Translations under genes and position numbers: made by a program
Part shown: positions 1-11,198 of the stretch, in pieces
Numbering within the stretch: the first letter of the stretch is position 1
Layout of the letters: each line of letters starts with the position of its first letter
Source: Eriocheir sinensis
Lineage: Eukaryota; Arthropoda; Malacostraca; Decapoda; Varunidae
NCBI RefSeq assembly: GCF_024679095.1
Contig: NC_066534.1
Span: 17,921,163-17,985,162, forward strand
Direction of reading: 5' to 3'
Length of the DNA: 64,000 nucleotides
Notes under the pieces: model-generated
The model's database searches: none
The model's input: only the letters and a program-made list of their open reading frames with translations
Told to the model about the DNA's origin: nothing

Positions 1-471
1 TCTTTACTATTTATTTTATGTCTGTAGTATTCCATGTGACGTTGTTGGTCCTGTGTTGCCTCCTCTCACCCATACAGTACACAGACGCCTCAACAACAGG
101 TCAGGCAAGGAAGAGAAAGCAAGGCAAAGAGTATTTCTAGATCGATGTTCCTGACAATGGCTGAGAGTGGCTGCTGATGGTGTCCGACGAGGTTCTCTTT
201 TCCGCCGAGCTTCATAATTTTCCTTTCAATTATTTACGACGTCAGTGTTGGTCTGAATATTTCATCGGTACAAGTTATAATCTGAGCAGGACGATTTGTT
301 TCCACCACAATAAACTTTTGCATTGTATGAAGAAAGGCGGTAACATTTTTGGCGTACATGCGTCAAATACATATTAAACAGCACCTAAAAGCAAAAATAT
401 ATTCGCGATATCACGCAAACACTGTCACATTATATAATCTTTGACAGGAGTCTCTCTAAATATACTCCAGA
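1..471. other. Unassigned single-copy-looking sequence
   Basis: Mixed-composition DNA with no recognisable gene, repeat or RNA. A 66-codon open frame at 177-377 (+) resembles no family I know and is short enough to occur by chance. Confidence 0.4.
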
Positions 472-565
472 GGTAAAGTTGGGGGCATACGTTAAACATG
501 TAATAGCTGCGCATGGCCTCGGTGCTCATATCCGTCTCACTGAACCTTGAACCTACAGCGGGGAA
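472..565 (+). repeat. Dispersed repeat, copy 1 (GTGGCCTCGGTGC family)
   Basis: This segment is similar to 6248-6325. Both run through AAAGTTGGGGG, a short spacer, GCGCRTGGCCTCGGTGC, CTCACTG or TTCACTG, and CCTTGA before a G-rich end. Two diverged copies 5.7 kb apart in one window imply an interspersed repeat. No coding capacity or Pol III promoter boxes are visible, so its class is unknown. Confidence 0.55.
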
Positions 566-951
566 GAAAAAAACAAGCAACATTACCCGGGGACAAAGGG
601 ACAGTGTGACATCCGGGTTAACACAAACTCATGCATGGTTTGATATGTGGAGAAATACTAATTACTTCAACTAACACATAAAAGGAAATGATGTATAAAT
701 ATAAATAGATAATAAGATTGTGGTGTATGAGAAACAAGTCCAGCGGTTGATGACAGCAGTTTTGACATTAGAATCACGCCTAATCTTAACGTTTCAAGGC
801 AGTGCGTCAGAAGAATGAATTGGTCGGTTCTGTTAGGAGTTTCCCCCTCCAGAGTCAAGGCCTGACTGGAGTTGTTTGCAATTATGAAGCAGCTCAGGCA
901 GGCATGGCAGAGAATATCCAGTTCAGGAGTGTTTGGGTTTGTGTAGGGGGG

Positions 952-953
<2 letters not shown>

Positions 954-1021
<68 letters not shown>
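954..1021. repeat. (TG)n microsatellite
   Basis: About 34 uninterrupted TG units preceded by a G-run. An open frame crossing it is only read-through of the repeat. Confidence 0.98.
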
Positions 1022-1022
<1 letters not shown>

Positions 1023-1073
1023 CTTAAAAAAGCTATACTAAAGGCAACTGTCAGCGTGATTCATTCCATCCTT

Positions 1074-1340
1074 GTCAAAAAAAAGAACAACATACATCTT
1101 GCTTGAGGGAACAACACGATTCCTTTCTTGTACAAAAAAATAAAAAAAATAAAAAAAAATAAGTGCGAAAGAAATAATGAATAAGGTGCAAAAAAAAAAA
1201 GAACAAACGTAAATATATATACAAAATTCATGTAAAAAAATAAATTCCTATGTAAAAATGATAAAAATGTAAGCCCTCAGCAAAATCATAAAACTAACCA
1301 AACATAAAAATGAAATAGTTGCACGTGACACATACAAAAT
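1074..1340. repeat. A-rich low-complexity tract
   Basis: Repeated A-runs of 7-10 bases separated by short T- or G-containing spacers. No gene is visible. Several A-runs could be tails of old retroposons, but none has a recognisable body. Confidence 0.7.
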
Positions 1341-1365
1341 ATTCCCGGTGACTCCTTCCACGTGT

Positions 1366-1545
1366 TAGCAAATCCCTCGAAAAAGCCGTGAGCAAGGTGC
1401 GGCGGCGAGGCGTGTCCCCCAAGGCGGCGCGGGGTGTTAGCGCGAGCCTGGCGGAACGCTCGCCTCAGATTCTTAGGCGATCCGCAAAGGCCGGGACGCG
1501 TGGCTCGTTTTCACTTTATGGCAGCTCGTGGGCGAGAGTCGGGGC
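1366..1545. other. GC- and CpG-rich patch
   Basis: A short island of high GC with many CpG steps, including GCGGCGAGGCG and GGCGGCGCGGGG, set between AT-rich repeats. No open frame of interest lies in it. It could be a promoter-type island or simply GC-rich spacer. Confidence 0.35.
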
Positions 1546-1669
1546 ATAAAACGAAGACATGAATAGAACCAACAACTACAGAGAGCCAAGTATTATTAGT
1601 CACAGCGTTTTTTCGGCACGTGCAAGACCCATAGCAACGGCGTAGGCTTTACTGATGGGGTTATTAAAG

Positions 1670-2490
1670 GCGGTGGGTGTTCTCCGACGCTTCCGCCTCT
1701 CACATCAGCTATTTCCAAAGGTCGCAGAGGAGACTGATTTGGTTCTCACGAGTTTTTTTTTTCACATTCATGGTATACAGACCCTTTGTCAGACTACCAC
1801 CAGAGTCATAACTACCAATGTAAATGGCCACAACTCCTACGAAAGCCTCGCACATCAACTATTTGCAAAGGCCATAAAAGAGATTGGTTAGGTTTTCACG
1901 AGTTTCTTTTCACGTCCATGGCACAGAACCTTTGTCAGACTACCACCAGTCACAATACGACCCATGGAAATGCCCTCACCTCCTACGAAAGCCTCTCACA
2001 TCAACTATTTCCAAACGCTATATAACAAGGAGATTGATTAGGTCTTCATGAGTTTATTTTCACGTCCATGGTACAGAGCCTTTGTTAGACTACCACCAGA
2101 GTCATAATTCTATTCATTGAAATGCCCTCACCTCTTACGAAAGCCTCTCACGTTAACTATTTCCAAAAGCTAACAAGGAGGTTGATTAGGTCTTCATGAG
2201 TTTATTTTCACGTCCATGGTATAAAACCTTTGTCAGACTACCACCGGAGTCATAATGCTACTCATGGAAATGCCCTCAGCACTTACGAAAGCCTCTCACA
2301 CTAACTACTTCTAAAGCCCGAAAAAAAAGGAGATTGATCGGGTTCTTATGAGTCTGTTCTATTCTCGTTCTTGGTACATATTGAAGCTTAGTCAAACTAT
2401 CACCAGGGTTATAAAACTACCCTTGGAAATGCCCGTCCACAACTCCTACGAAAGCCTTGCCAAATGTGTGAGCGCCTAAGTGATGAAATG
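1670..2490 (-). repeat. Dispersed ~150-bp satellite family, locus 1 (six tandem units)
   Basis: Six diverged units in tandem, anchored by TACGAAAGCCTCTCAC near 1680, 1838, 1982, 2135, 2282 and 2445, giving spacings of about 144-163 bp. Each unit continues with a TATTTCCAAA block, an AAGGAGATTGATTAGG block, TTTCACGTCCATGGTA and GACTACCACCAGAGTC. The same unit in the other orientation makes up the arrays at 18.88-19.88, 20.15-20.79 and 59.98-60.34 kb. Short open frames here are repeat shadows. Confidence 0.9.
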
Positions 2491-2783
2491 TTCAATGAAG
2501 AATGTCGGTGTTGGTTGGCATTAGTCAGTCAGTTAGTTGTCTTCTCAGTCCGTCAGCGAGGTTTTGGACATTATTTATAGTGGCGAAGTAACATGTGTTT
2601 CTTTAGGCATTAGGGAGCAAAAGTAAGGATTCTAACTTCGCTTTGCTTTGAGGCATACTTTTTTTTTTACTTATTTATGTGAACCCCTTGAGCTTAGTGG
2701 AGCGGGGGTACTTTATTTATAGTGGCGCCGTAATATAATGAAAAACGACAACGATCGAATCTTATTACAATCTCCTCCTTGTA
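2491..2783. other. Unassigned AT-rich spacer
   Basis: No gene or clear repeat. The phrase TTATTTATAGTGGCG occurs twice (about 2571 and 2714), suggesting a further degenerate tandem unit of about 143 bp. Confidence 0.35.
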
Positions 2784-2785
2784 GA

Positions 2786-2818
<33 letters not shown>
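2784..2818. repeat. (TTG)n microsatellite
   Basis: Eleven GTT/TTG units in a row. The poly-leucine frame across it is not a gene. Confidence 0.95.
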
Positions 2819-2894
2819 CTAATAGCTATGTAGAGTTCAGGGGAGACAAGACAAAACTGTTTGAAGATATGAGTCAGTCTGAGTCACCCACCTC

Positions 2895-3040
2895 CCACAC
2901 CCACACCCACACATGTGCACACCTCAACCATTCCCCTCTCCCCACCTCACTCCACGCAGACACCCATCCACCCACACGCCGACACTCCAACCCCCCCTCC
3001 ACACACACACATATACACACGCATGCACGCACCCACACAT
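2895..3040. repeat. Imperfect CA/CAC-rich tract
   Basis: Interrupted ACAC and CACCCA motifs over about 145 bp, running into the pyrimidine-rich block that follows. Confidence 0.8.
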
Positions 3041-3110
3041 CCGGTGAAGGCAACGGAATGGTGTCGACGAATCATAAACACACAGGAAAAACAAACTTGG
3101 AAGCAGCAAC

Positions 3111-3895
3111 GTGCATGCCTTCCCCTTCCCCTTCCATTCCCTCTTCCCTTGTCCCTTGCCCTCTGCCTGCTCCTACCCCTTGGCCCTACCCCTTCACCCT
3201 CCCCTGTCCCTGCCTACTGCACCCTGCCCCCTTGCCTCTTGCCCCTTCCCCTTCCCCTGCTTCTGCTTATCTCCCCTCATCCCCTGTCACGTGATGCTAC
3301 ATAGGAGAAAAGATACTGTGGCTTCCGTCCTTCCCTCTTTCCTTCCTTCCTTCATTTTAACTTTTTCTCTCTCTTATTCCTCCCACTCTCCCTCCATTTT
3401 AGCCCCCTCCCCCCCTTTCCCTCCTTCCTCTTCCTCTCCCTTCCTTCAGCCTCCCTTCAACACTTCTTCATTTTGCTTCCCCCTATTTCCTTCCTCTCCC
3501 TCTTTCTCAGTAGCCTCCCCTTCCCTCTCCCTCCTCCTGTTACTACTTCTCCCTTCTATCTCCCTTTTCCTTCTCCTTCCCTCACACATTCCTCTCTCCC
3601 TTTATCACGCTTCGCTTCCTCACCCTTCCTCCCTTTACTCCTCTCCATCCCCCTTACCATCACTTCCCTTCAATTTCCTTCCCTCAATATCCTCCTTCCT
3701 CATTCTCCTTTTACTCCTTCCTTCAATCACCACCTTCCTTCCTCCTCACAGTTCCTTCTACCCAACCTCTTTACCTCCCTCCCTCCCTCCCTCCTTCTCC
3801 CTTACCTCTTCATCCCCCTTTATCCCTCCCTCACTCCTGTATACCTTCCTCTTCCTCCCTATATGCCGCCGTTCCCTCCACCTGCCTTCCTCCGT
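3111..3895. repeat. Pyrimidine-rich block (~780 bp)
   Basis: Almost entirely C and T on the + strand, first as CCTTCCCCTT-like repeats, then as TCCCTCCT, TCCTTCC and CTTCCTC mixtures. The long open frames here translate to Ser/Pro/Leu runs in several frames at once, which marks them as composition artefacts. Confidence 0.9.
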
Positions 3896-3940
3896 TCCGT
3901 GCGTCGGTAACTGTTATTGCACGGAGCAGATGCAGCGTGG

Positions 3941-4313
3941 GAGGACTTGGAGGAGGAGGAGGAGGAGGAGGAGGAGGAGGAATCGAAAAGGAGAGCGAGG
4001 AGGTAGAGAAGGTGAATGAAAAACAACGAAAAGGAATATGAATCTAAGAAGGAAATGGAAGAGAGAGAGAAAGAAGGAAGAGAATAAGAACCGAAGAATG
4101 ATGAAAAGGAAGAGAGGAAAGCGTGGATGAGTAAGAGGATGAGGATGAGAGGAGGAGATGAGTAAAGAGGAGCGGAAAGGATGAAAAAGAAACGGGTCGA
4201 AGAAGGAAAAGAAGAGAAGGAAGAAGATAAAAATGAGAAGAGAAAGAAATCAAAAAAGAAATGGAGGGGAAGAGGAAGCGAGAAGATCAGAGAAGAGGAA
4301 GATGAGCGTGAAG
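3941..4313. repeat. Purine-rich block with (GGA)n
   Basis: Begins with a perfect (GGA)n run near 3941-3980 and continues as AAGAGGAAG-type mixtures. It follows directly after the pyrimidine block, so strand composition flips near 3900. Confidence 0.85.
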
Positions 4314-4427
<114 letters not shown>

Positions 4428-4454
4428 GACACAGGTGTACATGAGGTAATAACA

Positions 4455-4600
4455 GGTTCCTCCTCCTCCTCCTCCTCTTCCTCCTAACTTCTTCTCCTCC
4501 TCCTCCTCCTGCTTCTTCTCCTCCTCCACCTCCAAATATTCCTCCTCCTCCTCCTCCTCCTCCTCCTCCTCCTCCTCCTCCTCCTCCTCCTCCTCCTCCT
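4455..4600. repeat. (TCC)n tracts
   Basis: Three closely spaced TCC runs, the last (about 4538-4600) nearly perfect over 60 bp. Confidence 0.95.
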
Positions 4601-4644
4601 TGTATTCAATATTTTATCTGTTTTAGTCTGTTTATTTTGATCGC

Positions 4645-4646
<2 letters not shown>

Positions 4647-4677
<31 letters not shown>
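4647..4677. repeat. (GT)n microsatellite
   Basis: About 15 perfect GT units. Confidence 0.95.
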
Positions 4678-4678
<1 letters not shown>

Positions 4679-4755
4679 ATATATTCTACAGATAAAGAAA
4701 ATAAATCACTGATACAGATTTTCTTTATTAATTTACTTTCCTTCAATCAGCTTAC

Positions 4756-4757
<2 letters not shown>

Positions 4758-4811
<54 letters not shown>
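4758..4811. repeat. (AG)n microsatellite
   Basis: About 27 AG units followed by a short GATGATGAT run. Confidence 0.97.
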
Positions 4812-4814
<3 letters not shown>

Positions 4815-5156
4815 ATGATGATGAACAGAAGAATAGGAAAAAAAAGTTAACAAGGAAGAAAATACGAAAATAATGTGGAAATCAGAACGGTGTGTGAAGA
4901 GAAAAAAAAACACAATGAATAACAAGGAAGAAAAAACAGGAGAGGGAGAACGAGGCAAAGAAAAGACACTAAATTACGAAAGAAAAACACGAGATTGAAC
5001 AGAAGGAAAGAAAGAAAGAGAGAAAACCTGGCAAAGAATGAGAGACGAAAAACAACATGAAGGAAAGTAAGAAGTTTAAAGAAATAACTAAATTGAAGTG
5101 AGGAATAACATTTGCAGAAGAACAAAAACAAGAGAAGAAAGAAGAAGAAAACACTG

Positions 5157-5412
5157 AGGAATGAGAGGAAGAGGAGGAAAAATGAGAGGAAGAGGAGGAA
5201 AAATGAGAGGAAGAGGAGGAAAAATGAGAGGAAGAGGAGGAAAAATGAGAGGAAGAGGAGGAAAAATGAGAGGAAGAGGAGGAAAAATGAGAGGAAGAGG
5301 AGGAAAAATCAGAGTAAGTGGAGGAAAAATGAGAGGAAGAGGAGGAAAAATGAGAGGAAGAGGAGGAAAAATGAGAGGAAAAGGAGGAAAAACGAGAGGA
5401 AGAGGAGGAAGA
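5157..5412. repeat. 21-bp minisatellite (GAGAGGAAGAGGAGGAAAAAT)
   Basis: Twelve to thirteen tandem copies of the 21-bp unit, ATGAGAGGAAGAGGAGGAAA plus one base, mostly identical, with scattered changes in the later copies (TCAGAGTAAGTGG near 5308, AAACGAGAGG near 5391). Because 21 is a multiple of three, every frame stays open, giving an Arg-Gly-rich heptad (RGRGGKM) on + and Ser/Phe repeats on -. There is no non-repeat extension or splice context to make it a gene. Confidence 0.95.
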
Positions 5413-5462
5413 AAAATAACACCATGAAAGAGAAAAAAAGAAGAAAGAGAAACAATTTACAC

Positions 5463-5465
<3 letters not shown>

Positions 5466-5544
<79 letters not shown>
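5466..5544. repeat. (GA)n microsatellite
   Basis: About 39 perfect GA units directly downstream of the 21-bp minisatellite, in the same purine-rich strand. Confidence 0.98.
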
Positions 5545-5545
<1 letters not shown>

Positions 5546-5596
5546 ATGCAAGGAAACAAATGTGAAGAGAAAACGAGTGAGGAATGAGGAGAAAAA

Positions 5597-5800
5597 ACAC
5601 TCACTAAGTCACTCACTCACTCACTCACTCACTCACTCACCCACTCAGTTACTCCTCCCTCCCTCCCTTCCCCTCTTCCTCTCTTCCTCCCTCCCTCACT
5701 TCTTCCCTCACTCATTCGTTCACTCCCTCCCTCCCTCCCTCAACCCCTCCTTCCTCTCTTCCTCCCATCCTCACTTCTTCTCTCACTCACTCACTCATCA
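5597..5800. repeat. (CACT)n followed by CCCT-rich tract
   Basis: Nine or so CACT units, then TCCC/CTTCC pyrimidine sequence, then a second short CACT run near 5780-5797. Confidence 0.9.
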
Positions 5801-6247
5801 AAAAAAAAAAAAAGTAAAGAAAAAAAGATTCAGGAACGCAGAGCAATTGACACCCTTAACTCAAGTCTTCAAAGAGCTCAAGGCCACGACCAAGAAGATG
5901 ACCTCCACCCCCCCACCCCCCCACCCCCTCCTCCGTCACCCACCCACCCAGTCAGTCCTTGCGGCGCCACCCAAGCCTCCACCCACCCACTCATCCCCCT
6001 CTCTCCCTTCAATAGATCAACGCATTGCCTTTTATCACTAGGAGCAAGGGCAGGGGAGGGGGGGAATAGTGGGAGGAGGAGGCAAAGGGGGAGAGGGTGA
6101 GGGGAACGGGGGGGGGGAAGAATGTGAGGAGGGGGCAAAGGGTGGGAGGGGGATGGGGAGAGGGAGGGGAAGGGGGGTATGACAAGCCGTTCTTTTTAAG
6201 TTCTGTCCGAGGTCACAAGTTTTATGTTCCCAAGAGTAAGATAAAGG

Positions 6248-6325
6248 GAAAGTTGGGGGTATAAGTTTAACTGCGCGTGGCCTCGGTGCACGTCTCCGTT
6301 TCACTGGCCCTTGAGTCTGTGGGGG
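6248..6325 (+). repeat. Dispersed repeat, copy 2 (GTGGCCTCGGTGC family)
   Basis: Second copy of the repeat at 472-565, sharing AAAGTTGGGGG, GCGTGGCCTCGGTGC and TTTCACTG. The order of blocks is the same in both copies. Confidence 0.55.
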
Positions 6326-6430
6326 AACTTTCGCGGCTTTCACACCCACACTTGCTGAGGTTTTGGTAGAGGTAGTTGTGGGTATTTCCGTGGGTCGTTT
6401 AATGAGATATTTGACAAGGTTACTGCATCA

Positions 6431-6640
6431 TTAGTAGTAGTAACAGCAATATTCGTGGTTACATTATCTTGTTGTTATTATTAGTAGTATTGAGAGTAGT
6501 AGTAGTAGAAGTAGTAGTATTGGTAGTAGTAATAGTAGCAGTCTCAGCCAAAGCGTATGTAATAGTACTAGTAAGAATATAGTAGCAACATTTATAGCAG
6601 CGGTAATAGCAGTAACATTAGTAGTAGTAACAGAGAGGGT
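6431..6640. repeat. Imperfect (TAG)n-rich tract
   Basis: Interrupted TAG/GTA repeats over about 200 bp with scattered substitutions. Confidence 0.85.
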
Positions 6641-6654
6641 CACATGGCACTTCA

Positions 6655-7160
6655 CGGGGTCAAGTTCGGTTCAGTTCAGCTCAGTCACAAGGAGGATGAG
6701 CCAGACTCCCTCCAGCTGGCCTGCCCTCCTTGCCTGCCTTGCCTGCTTGCCTTGCCATCGTCCAGACTCACGGGAGAGGCGCTGCGTTGAGAGCACGATG
6801 GATGACTCAGCACCACAAGCAACACCAGCAGCCAGCCAGCCAGCCACATGCAGCATCCTCCCTCCCTTCCTCCCTCCTCCTCCCGTCCCTCCCGCTGCAT
6901 GCCAAGGCGCGCTCAGTTCCTCCACGTCATTCTTCCTTTCAGAGCACCAACGAACAGGAGTAGCTACATGCGAGTTTGCTCAAGTCCCAAAAGGTGTTGA
7001 GAGTCTGTCTACGTAAGCTCCATCTTCAAATTACCATGGCGACTGCAGTGTCATTAAGCTCACTTTGGAGGCGCCGAGGTTGATCGCCAGGCGCCCGTCC
7101 TGCATGTGTTCCCCGGCCGCCAAACAAGGACGTCAGCAGGGCACGTGGCTCGCATCGAAG
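6655..7160. other. Unassigned GC-moderate spacer
   Basis: Contains a short TGCCT-rich patch (6720-6757) and CAGCCAGC repeats near 6829-6845. No gene is recognisable. Frames on both strands are open only because of composition. Confidence 0.35.
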
Positions 7161-7164
7161 GCCC

Positions 7165-7275
7165 GTGTGCTGAGACGAAGCTATCGGCTCTCACAGCAAA
7201 TACCTCCAAAGGCCGCCAAGGAGATGAGTCGGGTTATCATGAATGTTTTTGTCGCATTCATGGTGCATACTAACA
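7165..7275 (-). repeat. Dispersed ~150-bp satellite family, locus 2 (single partial unit)
   Basis: One diverged unit in the orientation of the 1.67-2.49 kb array, with GGCTCTCACAGCAAAT, CCTCCAAAGGCC, AAGGAGATGAGTCGGGTT and CATTCATGGT in the family order. Confidence 0.7.
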
Positions 7276-7311
7276 CTAACACTAATTACATCACTCCACC
7301 TTCCCTCTCTG

Positions 7312-7437
7312 TTTCCACCCTCTCCCCCTCTCTCTCCACCCCCACCCCCAACCACCCACACAGGCATTCTACATCTCTCCACCCTCTCCCCCTCTCTCTC
7401 CACCTCCACCCCACCCACCCACACAGGCATTCTCCCA
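7312..7437. repeat. ~60-bp tandem duplication in C-rich DNA
   Basis: Two copies of a unit containing CCCTCTCCCCCTCTCTCTCC and CACCCACACAGGCATTCT. Confidence 0.85.
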
Positions 7438-7787
7438 CACCACACATAAAAACTTAATATCTTGAACGTGCGTGCCCCTTATTACAGGACATTAGATTAC
7501 CTAGGGAGAATCATGACCGACGCGCCTCTCGTGAATATTGTTTGAACAGTAAAAAACTCCCACGTCTTCCGGTCCTGGTGGTTTCCTCGTGAGCTTCCCC
7601 CGGCCAGCCAGGTGTGTGCGTGGGGGTGTGGGGGGGGAGGAGGGAGGGGGAGGGCAAACATTTCTAGGAAGGTGTAAAAAAAAGGAACCACCAGACGGAT
7701 GTAGTAGTAGGGAAAAAAAGTGTCACAAGCCGTTTAAATACGATGCAGGTGTGTGGTGAGTGTGAAGGGGGGAGGGGGGCTGAGGGG

Positions 7788-7790
<3 letters not shown>
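7438..7790. other. Unassigned spacer
   Basis: No gene seen. A G-run with AGGAGGGAGGGGGAGGG lies at 7623-7654. Confidence 0.35.

Positions 7791-7872
<82 letters not shown>
7791..7872. repeat. (AC)n microsatellite
   Basis: About 41 perfect AC units, among the longer AC tracts here. Confidence 0.98.
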
Positions 7873-7875
<3 letters not shown>

Positions 7876-8590
7876 TTATCAACCAGCACCCGGACATCCG
7901 AGTTTTACCTTCGCGAAAAAACAGACCAAAAAAAAAAAAAAAAGTAAAATGCAACGGTACCGAGGTGAGGTCTGGCGCGCACCTGGAGGGCCCCGGGCGG
8001 CGGCCACACCTGCCAGGCGACCCCGGTGGGCCTCGACACACAATGCAGTCCGCCGGCATTCTTGTATGTGCGTTAGTGTGTGTGCGGCGAGGGGCGGGCG
8101 GGCGGGCGGCTGGCTGGCTCTCCCTCCCTCCCCAGGTCACTGCCCCCGCCATCACCACGCCTCATCGCCGACACCACCACCACCACCACCACCACTACCA
8201 CCACCACCGCCGCCGTCTCAGCTGGTAACCATGACCTCCGTCGGGGCCCCAACCACCTGCTTCAGCCCCCTTCCCTTCAGCGGCTTCCCCTAGACTCCGG
8301 TTCCGTCTGGCGCTCTCCCTTCCGAGGTCATTGCTCCTGGCCGACACCACCACCACCACCACCGCCAAACCACCTCCAGGGCCTTTCTTCACCCCCTGGC
8401 GGACTCCCCTCCTTCCCCCTGCCCCCTCTGGTTCTGTGGAGTGTCCTTGCTCTCGTTGGGGGTGCATGTGTGGGGGGGCTATATGGTGGTGCCACTTAAT
8501 TAGTTGTAGGGGCGGGGGTGACATTAATGGGGCTGGTTTGTGTGTCTGAGGCCCTATGGTGCATGTGTAAGGGGAGGGGTGAAGAGGAGT
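7873..8590. other. GC-rich region with CCA/CCG repeats
   Basis: High GC, several CpGs and trinucleotide runs such as (CAC)n at 8174-8212 and 8345-8363. Overlapping frames on both strands are open, but they give His/Pro/Thr homopolymer translations and no conserved domain. A GC-rich regulatory or untranslated region cannot be excluded. Confidence 0.35.
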
Positions 8591-9240
8591 GAAGGGGAAC
8601 CAATCTCGTCTTAGGTTTTCGTTCTCGTTCTTCCTAATGGGTCATGGATTATTTTTTTTTTTTACAGCTAAGGAGACAGTTCAAGGGCGTAAAGAAAAAT
8701 ATTAAAAAAAAAGCCCGCTACTTACTGCTCCTGAATGGATGGTAATATTCGGTTCTCTAAATGGTTCTAAGGGGACAAAGAGAAACATTTACGTCGTCAA
8801 GGATGTTGGTGTAGGTGTTCAAAGCCTCTTGGTGTGGCTGTGTGTCTGTGGGTTCGATTCCAGGCTTAGGTTCTTCTCCTTCCCGCTGGTGATGGCCGTG
8901 TAGTTTCCAGTTCGAAGAGGTCAAGAAGAACACCTAAGTACGTTATTATGAGTGCAGTGAAAGGCCTCTGATATGTGGGAGTGGGTCGACGCCAGGCTTA
9001 AATTCTTCTCCTTCCAGCTGGTAGTTCACAGGGCCGTACAGTTTTCATTTCCAAAGAGTCGAGAGGAATGTATTTATCAAGGGTGTTATTCTGGGTGCTG
9101 CAAGACCTTTGACGTGTGGGGGTCTCCGTGGGTGTGAGTGCATGGGTGTCTGTTGGAAGGCGTCTATACTTAGGTTCCTGTTCTCGTTCTCGGCGGTCAT
9201 GCGGGGTTGTTTACCGTTCTTAGGCGTGGAGAGGCCTTTG
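8590..9240. repeat. Degenerate ~140-bp tandem array
   Basis: Units are recognised by CCAGGCTTAGGTTCTTCTCC near 8861, CCAGGCTTAAATTCTTCTCC near 8991 and TACTTAGGTTCCTGTTCTCG near 9167, with shared GGCCGT-TAG/CAGTTT blocks between. A hairpin element (8652-8731) lies within it. A perfect Pol III B-box-like string at 8851-8861 is not kept in the next unit, so it is not taken as a tRNA. Confidence 0.65.
8652..8731 (-). mobile_element. A-tailed hairpin element, copy 1
   Basis: On the - strand: GGAGCAGTAAGTAGCGGGC, a T-rich loop, ACGCCCTTGAACTGTCTCC, TTAGCTGTAAA and an A-rich tail. GGAGCAGT can pair with ACTGTCTCC and GGGC with GCCC. The 5' part found in longer copies is missing. Confidence 0.75.
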
Positions 9241-9399
9241 TGTGTGTGCTCGGGGGCTTGTGAGTGTGGACGGTGTGGGAGGGAGAGTGTGTCGCCCAGG
9301 AGGGAAGGAAAAAGAGGTGGAGCACGGGATGTGATTGCGTGAGTGTGAAGTGCGTGGGTGGATCATTCTCCTCCACTTCCACCTCCACCTCGCAGTCTT

Positions 9400-10520
<1,121 letters not shown>

Positions 10521-10708
10521 ATTTTAAAGTCGTGACGCCCAACAAAAAGCGAAGTGAAGGGCTCGGCGAGGCGGACGAAGGGGCAGGTCGTTGATATTTG
10601 GCACGTTGCTGGGTGGTCGTCCCCTCCTCCTCCTCCTCCTCCTGATACCTCCCAGCACACAGCGGTATCCATCCACCCAGAAGCCTACGTCATTCCTGCC
10701 ATTCACAC

Positions 10709-10709
10709 A

Positions 10710-10749
<40 letters not shown>
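10709..10749. repeat. (AC)n microsatellite
   Basis: About 20 perfect AC units. Confidence 0.97.
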
Positions 10750-10752
<3 letters not shown>

Positions 10753-10889
10753 AACGGCCCGTGAGGCGGATGAGGCATAGAAGACGCGAGGGAGACGCCG
10801 AAGAAACGGTTCAAAGGTCAAGAGCCTGCTGGTGGGGGAGGTGGGGGGGCAAGGGGAGGGGAAAGAGAACCGGGTGACTGCCTGCATGT

Positions 10890-11045
10890 GGAGGGAGGAG
10901 GAGGAGGAGGAGGGGGGGGACGAGGACGAAGAAAACGAGGACGAGGACGTGGAGGAGGAGGACGACGACGATGAGGAGGAAAGATAAGAAAAAAATGATG
11001 ATAGTGATGATGATGATGATGATGGTGCAGGATGATATGGAGGAG
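10890..11045. repeat. GGA/GAC-rich tract with (GAT)n
   Basis: Purine-rich trinucleotide mixture ending in a short perfect (GAT)n run near 11003-11023. Confidence 0.85.
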
Positions 11046-11198
11046 AAAGAAGACGTATGACAACATGGCAGAGCAGGCAAGAGAAAGCCTAACAGCTCAT
11101 TACGAGGTCGGCTGCTTTGGTAATTCCCTTTCGAGAGCCATTTCAGTGACCTGCAGAACTAGTTAAAACACACTCTCATGCGCACGCGATCGTTCAGC

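Noticed and set aside
177..377. 66-codon + strand frame at the window start
   Set aside because: Unrecognised and within the length expected by chance.
1670..2490. Regularly spaced repeats resembling a CRISPR array
   Set aside because: Units are ~150 bp, diverged along their whole length and have no repeat-spacer structure. The genome is clearly eukaryotic.
3111..4019. 302-codon Ser/Pro/Leu frame on the + strand
   Set aside because: It follows the pyrimidine block exactly and changes to Arg-rich where the (GGA)n run begins. Alternative frames are open as well.
5112..6041. 309-codon Lys/Arg-rich frame including the RGRGGK heptads
   Set aside because: The frame is held open by the 21-bp minisatellite and (GA)n and then runs into CACT and CCCT repeats. 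An RGG-type RNA-binding protein was considered but there is no domain outside the repeats.
8851..8861. Perfect Pol III B-box-like GGTTCGATTCC
   Set aside because: No A box at a proper distance, and the sibling unit of the same tandem array has GGTCGACGCC at the same place, so the match is incidental.
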